From Candidatus Rifleibacteriota bacterium (GTDB lineage Bacteria; Vulcanimicrobiota; Xenobia; Xenobiales; Xenobiaceae), in the NCBI GenBank assembly GCA_900772775.1, contig CAAGRW010000001.1:1-14202 (forward strand): a stretch of DNA of 14,202 nucleotides, in the 5' to 3' direction. The notes below the pieces were generated by a model. It had not been told where the DNA came from. It made no database searches and was given only the letters and a program-made list of their open reading frames with translations. Positions 7,180-13,924 of the stretch are shown here, piece after piece. A program made the position numbers and the translations under genes. Position 1 is the first letter of the stretch; every line of letters begins with the position of its first letter.

Positions 7180-7279
7180 TTAACCAAAATTACGTACACG
7201 CCAAACTTAAAAAAAAGAGAGGCGTCAGTGGGAGGGTTGAAATACTTATCAACCTGCAGCACCACATTGGAGGTTTAAA

Positions 7280-7993
7280 GTGGCGAAGAAGAGTAAGAAA
7301 TTCGCAGAAGCATTAAAGCAAATCGAAAAAGGCCAAATGTACACCCTTACCGAGGCCGTAGACTTAGTAAAAAGACTCTCCTATGCTAAGTTCGATGAGA
7401 CCGTTGAAGCTCACTTCCATCTCGGTATCGATTGCAAAAAGTCCGACCAGAACATCCGTGGCACCATCGTATTGCCCCACGGTACTGGTAAGACCCTTCG
7501 TATTTGCGTAATCACCAAGGCTGACAAGATCGAAGCCGCTGAGCAGGCTGGAGCCGACGTAGCCGGTTTCGAAGATGTAATCGCCAAGATCAAGTCTGGT
7601 TGGTCCGATTTTGACATCTGCATTGCTACTCCCGACGTAATGGGCGTCATCGGTAAAGAGCTCGGTCGTGTGTTAGGTCCGCGTATGCCTAACCCCAAGT
7701 CCGGCACCGTAACTCCCGATTTACCTAAGACCATTTCCGAGTTCAAAAAAGGCAAACTCGAGTATCGTAACGACAAGCACAACTGCATCCACAGCATTTT
7801 GGGTAAAGTCAGCTTTGACGCCGAGAAGCTCGAGCAGAACTTCCGCACCTTGTTCGATGCCATTTTGAAGGCTCGTCCCGTAGCTGTCAAAGGAACCTAC
7901 GTTCGTTCCATTTATCTGACCAGCTCCATGGGCCCCAGCATTAGCGTAGACGTTCTCAACGCTACTCAGTCTACCGCTGCTGCCGCTCGCTAG
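7280..7993 (+). CDS. rplA: Ribosomal protein uL1
   Basis: L1 forms the mobile L1 stalk that helps release deacylated tRNA. In many bacteria it also represses its own operon by binding mRNA. The 237 residues include the conserved GTGKTLRICV region near 69-78 and VLGPRMPNPKSGTVTPD (131-147). The GTG start at 7280 has GGAGGT seven bases upstream. A small hairpin in the 100-bp leader (GGTTGA 7235-7240 with TCAACC 7249-7254) could be an L1 control site, but that is only inference. It is the last gene of the operon here. The usual next genes, rplJ and rplL, do not follow. Confidence 0.97.
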   Translation: MAKKSKKFAEALKQIEKGQMYTLTEAVDLVKRLSYAKFDETVEAHFHLGIDCKKSDQNIRGTIVLPHGTGKTLRICVITKADKIEAAEQAGADVAGFEDVIAKIKSGWSDFDICIATPDVMGVIGKELGRVLGPRMPNPKSGTVTPDLPKTISEFKKGKLEYRNDKHNCIHSILGKVSFDAEKLEQNFRTLFDAILKARPVAVKGTYVRSIYLTSSMGPSISVDVLNATQSTAAAAR

Positions 7994-8015
7994 ACCTAAC
8001 TTGACTATCTAAAGG

Positions 8016-8055
8016 ACGCCGTCTCCCCTACCATGGGGGAGGCGGTGTTTTTTTT
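8016..8055 (+). terminator. Strong intrinsic terminator of the ribosomal operon
   Basis: ACGCCGTCTCCCC (8016-8028) pairs with GGGGAGGCGGTGT over 13 bp, with two G-U pairs. An eight-T tract follows (8048-8055). It lies 22 bp after the rplA stop. Confidence 0.95.
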
Positions 8056-8148
8056 GTTTAGGTTGACTTTTTTACTCCCAAACAGTCATCGCCAGTCAAA
8101 ATCTACTTTGCGCCCAAGAAAAAAAATTAGTTTTTTGCGTTTAAGTTA

Positions 8149-8176
8149 TTGACTTTTATTTTTAGTGAGATATAAT
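8149..8176 (+). promoter_or_regulatory. Promoter of tRNA-Ala copy A
   Basis: TTGACT (8149-8154), a 16-bp A/T-rich spacer and consensus TATAAT (8171-8176). Transcription would begin only a few bases before the mature 5' end at 8189. Confidence 0.92.
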
Positions 8177-8188
8177 AGCAGCGTTCCC

Positions 8189-8264
8189 GGGGTTATAGCT
8201 CAGTTGGGAGAGCACTTGCATGGCATGCAAGGGGTCAAGGGTTCAAGTCCCTTTAGCTCCACCA
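8189..8264 (+). tRNA. tRNA-Ala (anticodon GGC), copy A
   Basis: The 76-nt cloverleaf has acceptor GGGGTTA/TAGCTCC with two G-U pairs and D arm GCTC/GAGC. The anticodon stem is CTTGC/GCAAG with loop ATGGCAT, giving anticodon GGC, which reads GCC/GCU. The T arm is AAGGG/CCCTT, with discriminator A and encoded CCA. The gene is monocistronic, with its own promoter and terminator. Confidence 0.97.
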
Positions 8265-8285
8265 AACATATATAAAAAAAATAAG

Positions 8286-8310
8286 AAGTCTCCTATATGG
8301 AGGCTTTTTT
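8286..8310 (+). terminator. Terminator of tRNA-Ala copy A
   Basis: AAGTCTCC, loop TATAT, GGAGGCTT, then further Ts (six in all). The stem of about 8 bp contains one G-U pair. Confidence 0.9.
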
Positions 8311-8478
8311 ATTTTTAAAAATAAGTCCTTCCGATTGTAATAGAAGAAGTTCTACCGCCTTTGCAGCTAAAGACTCCCCTCTCTGTCATTTTGCAAGCAT
8401 CAACTTCAGCAATTTCCACCATTTTATAGACATTCAATTTTTACATAAAAAAAATTAGTTTTTTTTGCGTTTAAGTTG

Positions 8479-8506
8479 TTGACTTTTATTTTTAGTGAGA
8501 TATAAT
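8479..8506 (+). promoter_or_regulatory. Promoter of tRNA-Ala copy B
   Basis: TTGACT (8479-8484), a 16-bp spacer and TATAAT (8501-8506), the same as copy A. Confidence 0.92.
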
Positions 8507-8518
8507 AGCAACGTTCCC

Positions 8519-8594
8519 GGGGTTATAGCTCAGTTGGGAGAGCACTTGCATGGCATGCAAGGGGTCAAGGGTTCAAGTCCCTTTAGCTCCACCA
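8519..8594 (+). tRNA. tRNA-Ala (anticodon GGC), copy B
   Basis: Identical in sequence to the tRNA at 8189-8264, with its own promoter and terminator. Confidence 0.97.
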
Positions 8595-8614
8595 AACATA
8601 TATAAAAAAGTAAG

Positions 8615-8639
8615 AAGTCTCCTATATGGAGGCTTTTTT
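8615..8639 (+). terminator. Terminator of tRNA-Ala copy B
   Basis: The same AAGTCTCC/GGAGGCTT stem with loop TATAT and T tract as in copy A. Confidence 0.9.
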
Positions 8640-8766
8640 ATTTTTAAAACAAGTTACAACCTCTTGCCATAAAAAGAAAAAAACTCTATCTTTAGCGATA
8701 GCAAACATTTGTCAATTCGCATATACCATTTTTGGCAAAGTTTATTCTCTATAAGGATAGAATTAT

Positions 8767-9630
8767 ATGTCTATAGCACAAAACTTAACAACAGAATCTC
8801 CCCTTTCCGATAGTTCTTGCCAAGAAAGCTCTCAACTTACTATTCATCCAGAGTACAAAAAGCTTCAAGAGGCCATCCAGCAACTTCACACAGAATTATC
8901 CATGCTAATTCTCGAGCATGATCAACTCTTATATACAGAATGCAAAAATATAGAGACTTTCTATTTAATGAATCTCGGCGGTCTAGAATATAGAGCTTAC
9001 GACTTACAATGCCAAGTTTTACGTGCCAAACGTAAGCTTACCCTTATACAAGCCAAAATAAATAGACAAGAGCCGGTGGATCTAGTGCAAATTGAAGAAG
9101 TTCTGGATATCGAATTTGCCCAATATCAGAAGACCCTAAATGAAAGGATAGACAAAATAAACCAAGCCCTAGAGCGCAGCAAACATTTCCACACTCTTTC
9201 CAGTAACGATCAAAAAGAATTAAAAAGACTGTATAGACAAATAGTCAAAGCTTTACACCCCGATCTCCACCCTGATTTAACAAAATCGCAACTAAATCTT
9301 TTTCATCGTGCCACCGAAGCTTATGCTACTGGAGATCTAGAAGCTATGCGTCTTATTAGTGAAATGATTTCCGAGCCACCGCTATTGCCATGCACAGACG
9401 ACAGCCTCTCTTTACTGCGACAAGAACAAGATCGCCTAACAATGCTACTTCAAAAGATCACTGATAAAATAAACAAAATAAAAAGCGAATATCCTTACAC
9501 CCTAAAAAAGTTGATTAGTACGCCAGAAAAAATCAAAGAAGAAAAAGAAAAATTGCAAAATATCATTGCTGATTTTCAAAACTTACTAACGGCGTACCAA
9601 GCAAGAATCAACACTTTGCTAAACACATAA
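8767..9630 (+). CDS. J-domain-like coiled-coil protein
   Basis: This is a 287-residue soluble protein. Residues about 28-140 and 212-286 are rich in charged and Leu residues in a pattern typical of coiled coils. The central part (about 146-200) resembles helices II-III of a DnaJ J-domain: KELKRLYRQIVKALHPDLHPD (150-170), with the HPD tripeptide that stimulates Hsp70 ATPase at 164-166, then LFHRATEAYATGDLEAMRLI (178-197). A second HPD follows at once (168-170). There is no Gly/Phe or zinc region as in true DnaJ. The likely role is as a DnaK co-chaperone with specialised clients, but the clients are unknown. The ATG at 8767 has AAGGA upstream. The HIRAN gene starts 18 bp after the stop, so the two are probably one transcript and work together. 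Confidence 0.75.
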   Translation: MSIAQNLTTESPLSDSSCQESSQLTIHPEYKKLQEAIQQLHTELSMLILEHDQLLYTECKNIETFYLMNLGGLEYRAYDLQCQVLRAKRKLTLIQAKINRQEPVDLVQIEEVLDIEFAQYQKTLNERIDKINQALERSKHFHTLSSNDQKELKRLYRQIVKALHPDLHPDLTKSQLNLFHRATEAYATGDLEAMRLISEMISEPPLLPCTDDSLSLLRQEQDRLTMLLQKITDKINKIKSEYPYTLKKLISTPEKIKEEKEKLQNIIADFQNLLTAYQARINTLLNT

Positions 9631-9648
9631 GAAAAGGGCCCTAAAATA

Positions 9649-10047
9649 ATGAGTGAACTAATCAAAAGTCAGCAATCCGGACTGGTGAGTTTGCTGCATA
9701 GCAGCGGCGGCGGCCTCTCCATTCCTAAGCCATTCGAAAAGGATATTTTTCTTTTCGACACACACGTAGCCGGCACATCATTTGTCGAAGGAATTATAGA
9801 TCTGGCTCCTTCTTTACATGTAGGCGATAGACTTAACTTTTTTCGTGAACCGGACAATCCCCACGACGACAAAGCCATTTTAATCCGCACTCAAGCAGGG
9901 GTAAAGATCGGTTATATCCCCAGAGCCGACAATCTTATATTTGCCAGACTTATGGATGCCGGCAAACTATTATTTGGGATAATTGAAAGTAAAGAGTTAA
10001 AAGTTACTTGGCTAAAAATCGAAATAAAAGTGTATTTGCAAGACTAG
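9649..10047 (+). CDS. HIRAN-domain protein
   Basis: This is a 132-residue protein. The first 30 residues (Ser/Gly-rich, SLLHSSGGGLSIPKPFEK) resemble the N-terminus of short stand-alone HIRAN proteins. The HIRAN domain spans about 33-128: FDTHVAGTSFVEG (36-48), VGDRLNFFREPDNPHDDKAI (58-77) and KIGYIPR (86-92). In eukaryotic HLTF the HIRAN domain binds DNA 3' ends. Bacterial stand-alone versions are thought to bind damaged or unusual DNA, but this is not well established. The REPDN/HDD cluster and the GYIPR strand are diagnostic. It is probably co-transcribed with the J-domain gene just upstream. Confidence 0.88.
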   Translation: MSELIKSQQSGLVSLLHSSGGGLSIPKPFEKDIFLFDTHVAGTSFVEGIIDLAPSLHVGDRLNFFREPDNPHDDKAILIRTQAGVKIGYIPRADNLIFARLMDAGKLLFGIIESKELKVTWLKIEIKVYLQD

Positions 10048-10092
10048 AACAGAAAGTATATCTTTCCTCTTACTGAGCCTTTAGCGAGAAGT

Positions 10093-10124
10093 GCTTCCAG
10101 TTTATGGCCCAAAATTATGGAAGC
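10093..10124 (+). other. Hairpin in the region before the Cys-rich gene
   Basis: GCTTCCA (10093-10099) pairs perfectly with TGGAAGC (10118-10124), with an 18-nt loop. No T tract follows. It is the first of three hairpins between the HIRAN and Cys-rich genes. Confidence 0.45.
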
Positions 10125-10186
10125 TGGCGCAGGGGATTTTGCCCACAACGGCGAAAATATTTCATTATTGTGCATAAAATGCAATA

Positions 10187-10208
10187 TTCTCGGTATTTTT
10201 ACCGAGAA
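10187..10208 (+). other. Perfect hairpin without T tract
   Basis: TTCTCGGTA (10187-10195), loop TTTT, TACCGAGAA (10200-10208), a 9-bp perfect stem. The following GGTGCTTTT is a poor U tract. It could be a weak terminator for the HIRAN unit or part of a structured leader. Confidence 0.5.
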
Positions 10209-10245
10209 GGTGCTTTTGGCGTTTTTCAGTCATAAGCGAAGTAGA

Positions 10246-10291
10246 AGTTGTGCTTCGTCAGCCCCTTTTAGGCTGCAGACGAATGCCAACT
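10246..10291 (+). promoter_or_regulatory. Compound hairpin in the leader of the Cys-rich gene
   Basis: AGTTG (10246-10250) pairs with CAACT (10287-10291), and TTCGTC (10254-10259) pairs with GACGAA (10278-10283). AGCC (10260-10263) pairs with GGCT (10271-10274). Together they make a three-part stem with an internal loop and a 3' bulge. It ends about six bases before the ribosome-binding site CAGGAG of the next gene, so it could control translation. It matches no riboswitch I can name. Confidence 0.5.
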
Positions 10292-10310
10292 AAATTCAGG
10301 AGACGTAGAT

Positions 10311-10604
10311 ATGGCATATAGGCCTTGCAGATTCCGCAGCTCAGTATTAGGCATTTTCCAATGTGAAAAGCATATGTTCCAGCACTCAAGCCCCGAGATT
10401 TACAGCGAGCTATATGAGTTCTGTTATGACAATGTCCCTGATCGTTTCTGCGGTTACGTCGATTTCGGTTTCAGCTTAGAGGGCGAAACTCCCAGGATTT
10501 TTATTAACTGTACCCACCCATACCAATCTCGTCCTATGCAAAGTTTCAGAGATTGCTTAGAAGAGTGTGACTACCACGACAAAGAAGGCGAATCGCTCGG
10601 CTAA
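10311..10604 (+). CDS. Unrecognised Cys-rich small protein
   Basis: The protein has 97 residues and no family I recognise. It holds seven cysteines (C6, C18, C38, C47, C67, C82, C86) and several aromatic residues, no signal peptide and no membrane segment. The middle (about 28-70: EIYSELYEFCYDNVPDRFCG, FGFSLEGETPRIFINC) looks like a compact alpha/beta domain rather than a floppy peptide, and the tail is acidic. The start is supported by CAGGAG about nine bases upstream of ATG 10311. It lies 96 bp before a radical SAM/SPASM gene on the same strand, so it may be the substrate or partner of that enzyme. Metal binding through the cysteines is another possibility. Nothing in the sequence decides between them. 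Confidence 0.7.
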   Translation: MAYRPCRFRSSVLGIFQCEKHMFQHSSPEIYSELYEFCYDNVPDRFCGYVDFGFSLEGETPRIFINCTHPYQSRPMQSFRDCLEECDYHDKEGESLG

Positions 10605-10677
10605 TAAGCTTCTTTGTGCATAAGGGTAGAGCAGGGCTAAATTTGGCGGCATTTTTGGCGTGCCCGGTACCTGTGGC

Positions 10678-10685
10678 TTTTTTTT
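10678..10685 (+). terminator. T tract with weak stem between the Cys-rich gene and the SPASM gene
   Basis: Eight Ts follow GTGGC. GCC (at about 10662) can pair with GGC, and a longer GGGC/GCCC stem (about 10633-10665) is possible. If functional it would be an attenuator that lowers expression of the downstream enzyme. The pairing is weak. Confidence 0.25.
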
Positions 10686-10700
10686 ATCGATGTTTTTCGG

Positions 10701-12044
10701 ATGACAAACTTGCAGGCAGAATTAAGTAAGATAGCGGAAGCTCCATACGTTTTGCGACGCGATTCGTTTGGTTGCGTTCTCTATCGTAGATCATCCAAAG
10801 ACTACATTCTTTGCGATAAAAACGCTTTGGAGATACTGTCAGCGTGTCAACAAGAGGATGCCGGTCATGCCTATGAGATTTTGCCTGAAAATGTGCGCAC
10901 TCAACTTAGTCGCGTATCTTACGATCAGTTTGTAAATTTATGCTCTTCCGTCGACATTCTTGAAGACGGACGTTTTAAAGGTTGCATTTTGGATAATGAT
11001 TTTGTTAATTCCAAAAATCATCTCAGTGCACCCTTGAGAGTTCATTTACAGCTGACTAGATATTGCAACTTAAAGTGTCCTTATTGCTGGGCCGACGCCG
11101 GTATGCCTCAAGATCACGGACTCACTTTGCGTGACTTGGACAATCTTTTTGCCCAGTTTTGCGCTATGGGTGTCTTCATCTTAGATATAGGTGGAGGAGA
11201 GCCCTTAGGTCGCAAAGATTTTCCGGAAGTGGTTGCTTTAGCCAACAAGTATGGCATGTGTGTAAATGTGTCAACTAATGCAGCTTTAGCAACAAAGTCT
11301 ATCGAGGAACGTCTCTCTAAGGTAAAGATCAATTCATTCAGAATTAGCATGGACGCCGGAAGCGAGAAGATCTACGACAACATACGTGGTGTTCGTTCTT
11401 ATCGCAAGGCCATGCGGGGTATTGCTCATTTGCGTAATGCCTGCCCTACGGCTAGCTTTTATTTTCACGTTACTATTTTCAGAGACAACTGTTCCGAAAT
11501 ACCTTCGATTGTTAAAAAAGCTGAAGAGCTAAAAGTAGACAAGTTAATTTTTAATATTGCTCTTCCGGTAGGCCGTGCCGCAGCTTTTCCCAAGCAGGTT
11601 TTAAAATCGGAAGAGATTGCTAAGACAATAGAAATTATTAGCAACATTTCTCAGAGCAATCCACTCAATATAGAAATTGAGTGTTTGACTCCCCCTAAAC
11701 GTCCTCAACGTCGTCCTTTTGAAGGTTTGGGGTGTGAGTGTGGCCGCACAAGAATACATATATCGTCCAATGGTTTCGTCTATCCCAGCGGACTTTTGAG
11801 TATGTATCCTGCTTGGAAAGTCGGAGATGTGCGCAAGACTCGCTTCTTTGACATTTGGAATAGATCGTCAGTATTGGAGACATGGCGTTCCGATGCAGTT
11901 AGCCGCAAGTGTAAAACTTGTCCCAAGGCAGCTTCTTGCCGCGGTGGTTGCCGTACTAGAGCCTTTATTTTAACTAACGATATAAAAAGTAAAGATCCCT
12001 TCTGCAATTTTTCCGGTGACAATCAAGTCCAAGAAAACAGATAG
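10701..12044 (+). CDS. Radical SAM/SPASM enzyme with PqqD-like N-terminal region
   Basis: This 447-residue enzyme cleaves S-adenosylmethionine at a [4Fe-4S] cluster to start radical chemistry. Residues about 14-95 (APYVLRRDSFGCVLYRR, DYILCDKNALEILSAC) resemble the PqqD/RRE fold that holds peptide substrates. The radical SAM core (about 112-320) has CNLKCPYC (C122, C126, C129) and GGGEP (164-168). The SPASM region has C345, C347, then CKTCPKAASCRGGC (C404, C407, C413, C417) and C435, which would bind auxiliary clusters. The usual Cys of the G-x4-C motif is Ser (S363, in GFVYPSG). A PSG variant is, from memory, also seen in AhbC/AhbD-like and related SPASM families. It could mature a ribosomal peptide or act on a cofactor. 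No ribosome-binding site precedes ATG 10701. A terminator follows at 12157. Confidence 0.88.
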   Translation: MTNLQAELSKIAEAPYVLRRDSFGCVLYRRSSKDYILCDKNALEILSACQQEDAGHAYEILPENVRTQLSRVSYDQFVNLCSSVDILEDGRFKGCILDNDFVNSKNHLSAPLRVHLQLTRYCNLKCPYCWADAGMPQDHGLTLRDLDNLFAQFCAMGVFILDIGGGEPLGRKDFPEVVALANKYGMCVNVSTNAALATKSIEERLSKVKINSFRISMDAGSEKIYDNIRGVRSYRKAMRGIAHLRNACPTASFYFHVTIFRDNCSEIPSIVKKAEELKVDKLIFNIALPVGRAAAFPKQVLKSEEIAKTIEIISNISQSNPLNIEIECLTPPKRPQRRPFEGLGCECGRTRIHISSNGFVYPSGLLSMYPAWKVGDVRKTRFFDIWNRSSVLETWRSDAVSRKCKTCPKAASCRGGCRTRAFILTNDIKSKDPFCNFSGDNQVQENR

Positions 12045-12097
12045 TTTCCGGTTTTGACAATTTTCACTTATAGCAATTACGACTAAAGCGAGTTACA

Positions 12098-12147
12098 AAA
12101 CCGTTCAATGGATGCTGTCCGTGTTTATGTAGCTTGCCCGACGGTTT
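12098..12147 (+). other. Long-range 7-bp inverted repeat after the SPASM gene
   Basis: AAACCGT (12098-12104) and ACGGTTT (12141-12147) are perfect inverted repeats 36 bases apart. A TTGACA at 12054-12059 lies upstream, but no good -10 follows. The element sits between the SPASM stop and its terminator. Its function is unknown. Confidence 0.35.
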
Positions 12148-12156
12148 CCGAAAAGT

Positions 12157-12181
12157 AGCTGATATTATTATCAGCTTTTTT
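12157..12181 (+). terminator. Intrinsic terminator after the SPASM gene
   Basis: AGCTGATA (12157-12164), loop TTAT, TATCAGCT (12169-12176), a perfect 8-bp stem running into six Ts. It separates the SPASM unit from the HD-GYP gene. Confidence 0.93.
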
Positions 12182-12216
12182 CTTAAATGACACATTTTGC
12201 GGAGTAGAACACAGAG

Positions 12217-13884
12217 TTGCTGACATCTTGCTTTTATGCCACGCTAGCTTTTCTAGGATTGGAACTTTTCAGCCTATTAGGGGCACATTTTCTCACTATT
12301 ATGTGGGTACTTTTGTCCATTTCACTTGTCGGAGCCATACTCTGTTACCTTCGCTTTGACAACTTAAGGCTCTGGTACGCCTCTTCTTCTCTGCTCTGCT
12401 TATCTTCTTTTTCTATAGTCTTAGCTACAGGCGCTTTAGACAGCAAGTACTTTTTGCTTCTTTATTTAGCCTTATTGATAACTTCACTGAAAGGAAAAAT
12501 TTGGCTAACTTTAGCTTTTTGTGCCCTATCTTCTTTTACAACTTATTTTATTTCTGGACGCGGTTTAGCCATTTTCAGTGACGTTGCCTCACTGACAGAA
12601 CTTACTCTCCTCCCTTTCTTTACCATCATTGCTTTCTTCGTCAATTCAGCCATCAACAAACCTGTATCCGAATTGGAGAAACGTAAAGACGAACGCGTCG
12701 AAGAAGCCTATGCTATAGCGCGCCACCAAGTAGCAGAAAAAGAAGAAAGTGAAATTCAATTTTTCGATCGTCAGCGCAAACTTTATAGCTTATTGCAACT
12801 CTTTCAAAAGCTTGCCAAAGAACGTTCTTCCAAAGTTGTCGAAGATAGCGTAGTCTATTTCGCTAGAGAAGAAGTAAAATCTCAGGTATCTTTTGTCGCT
12901 TTCAATGAAGACGGCCAATGGCGTACGCCGCGTTTTTTAGGTATCAGCGAAGTAATGGCCAAAACTATTTCGCAAAAAATTGAAGCAGGCATCTTTCAAA
13001 AGGTTATTAGTACGGGAGAGATTATTAACTATAAAAATACACAATACCATACCCAAGGCACAGGATCGACAGATAAGAAACCTTTTGACAGCAATAGTAT
13101 GTCGCTGCGCAACCTTTTGGTAGTGCCGTTACAAGACGCTAGTGGCAACAAACCTTTTGGCGTTTTGGCCGTTGCCAATAAACTCTTGGGGGCTCAATAT
13201 GATAAGACAGATACCGATTATTTAAGTTTGCTAGCCACAGAAGCAGCTATCACTTTAAGCAATATGAAACTCTACAGTAAACTAGAGCGTTCATATTACG
13301 AAACTATTTTGGCCTTAGCTCAAGCTATAGAAGCCAAAGACCCTTACACTCATGGCCACGTTTCTCGTGTAGAGCAACTCTCTGTTTTTATTTGCAAATG
13401 CATTGGATTAGATCCAGATTCCACCGAGCTAATCGCCAAAGCAGCTATTTTGCACGATGTAGGCAAGATTTCGATACCTGACAGCATTTTAATGAAGCCC
13501 AGCGCTTTAACTGATGAAGAGTTTGAGATTATGAAGACTCACACCAGCAACGCGAGAAACATTCTCAACAATATTACTTCTCTGCCTTCTAGCGTAGTAG
13601 AAATAGTAGTACATCACCATGAACGTTATGATGGTAAAGGCTATCCAGATAAGCTTCAAGGACGCGCTATTCCTTTAGGCTCTCAAATTATTGCTGTAGC
13701 CGACTCCTTTGACGCAATGGTAACCGATCGCCCTTATAGACGTGGCCTAAGCTTTGAAGAGGCCCTAAGTAGGCTCGAGCGCGGCAACGGCACCCAGTTT
13801 TCTCCCTATATTGTGGAAAAATTTTTGCAATATATTAGAGATGTGGAAGACATCAATGCTCTCCCTCACTATTATGATTGTTAA
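12217..13884 (+). CDS. Membrane-anchored GAF/HD-GYP phosphodiesterase
   Basis: HD-GYP proteins hydrolyse the second messenger cyclic-di-GMP. The 555-residue product has four to six membrane segments (about 5-147), a short coiled coil (about 150-190) and a GAF-type sensor domain (about 190-350). The HD-GYP domain (about 358-545) shows HDVGKISIP with the metal-binding HD at 413-414, H442, HHHERYDGKGYP (466-477; the GYP is 475-477) and VADSFDAM with D496. The canonical metal ligands and GYP are all present, so it is probably active. The TTG start at 12217 has GGAG at 12201-12204, which is a little far (12 bases), but it keeps the first membrane segment; the first ATG, at 12301, would remove it. 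It lies just past a terminator, so it probably has its own promoter. The GAF ligand is unknown. Confidence 0.92.
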   Translation: MLTSCFYATLAFLGLELFSLLGAHFLTIMWVLLSISLVGAILCYLRFDNLRLWYASSSLLCLSSFSIVLATGALDSKYFLLLYLALLITSLKGKIWLTLAFCALSSFTTYFISGRGLAIFSDVASLTELTLLPFFTIIAFFVNSAINKPVSELEKRKDERVEEAYAIARHQVAEKEESEIQFFDRQRKLYSLLQLFQKLAKERSSKVVEDSVVYFAREEVKSQVSFVAFNEDGQWRTPRFLGISEVMAKTISQKIEAGIFQKVISTGEIINYKNTQYHTQGTGSTDKKPFDSNSMSLRNLLVVPLQDASGNKPFGVLAVANKLLGAQYDKTDTDYLSLLATEAAITLSNMKLYSKLERSYYETILALAQAIEAKDPYTHGHVSRVEQLSVFICKCIGLDPDSTELIAKAAILHDVGKISIPDSILMKPSALTDEEFEIMKTHTSNARNILNNITSLPSSVVEIVVHHHERYDGKGYPDKLQGRAIPLGSQIIAVADSFDAMVTDRPYRRGLSFEEALSRLERGNGTQFSPYIVEKFLQYIRDVEDINALPHYYDC

Positions 13885-13924
13885 AGATAGTTTTGCTTAA
13901 CGGAAAAAGCGACTCAAAACCAGA

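Larger units (their letters stand above)
8119..8320 (+). repeat. Direct repeat copy A: promoter, tRNA-Ala and terminator
   Basis: About 202 bp recur at 8447-8649. The copies differ only in a T run before GCG (6 or 8), ATTG/GTTG before the -35, AGCAGC/AGCAAC before the tRNA, and the A-rich run after it. The tRNA genes are identical. Confidence 0.95.
8447..8649 (+). repeat. Direct repeat copy B: promoter, tRNA-Ala and terminator
   Basis: This is the second copy of the 8119-8320 unit, after a 126-bp unique spacer. Near-identity with mostly homopolymer-length changes suggests a recent duplication or ongoing gene conversion. Confidence 0.95.

Noticed and set aside
8315..8422. Minus-strand 35-codon open frame between the tRNA-Ala copies
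   Set aside because: It is short, has no ribosome-binding site and ends inside the repeat. It is mentioned only as a curiosity.
10104..10235. Plus-strand 43-codon open frame (MAQNYGSWRR...) in the hairpin-rich leader
   Set aside because: It has no ribosome-binding site, starts inside one hairpin and spans another, and has an odd Arg/aromatic composition. There is no evidence that it is translated.
10140..10310. Cyclic-di-GMP riboswitch near the HD-GYP region
   Set aside because: The conserved GEMM core is absent, and the HD-GYP gene is far downstream past a terminator.
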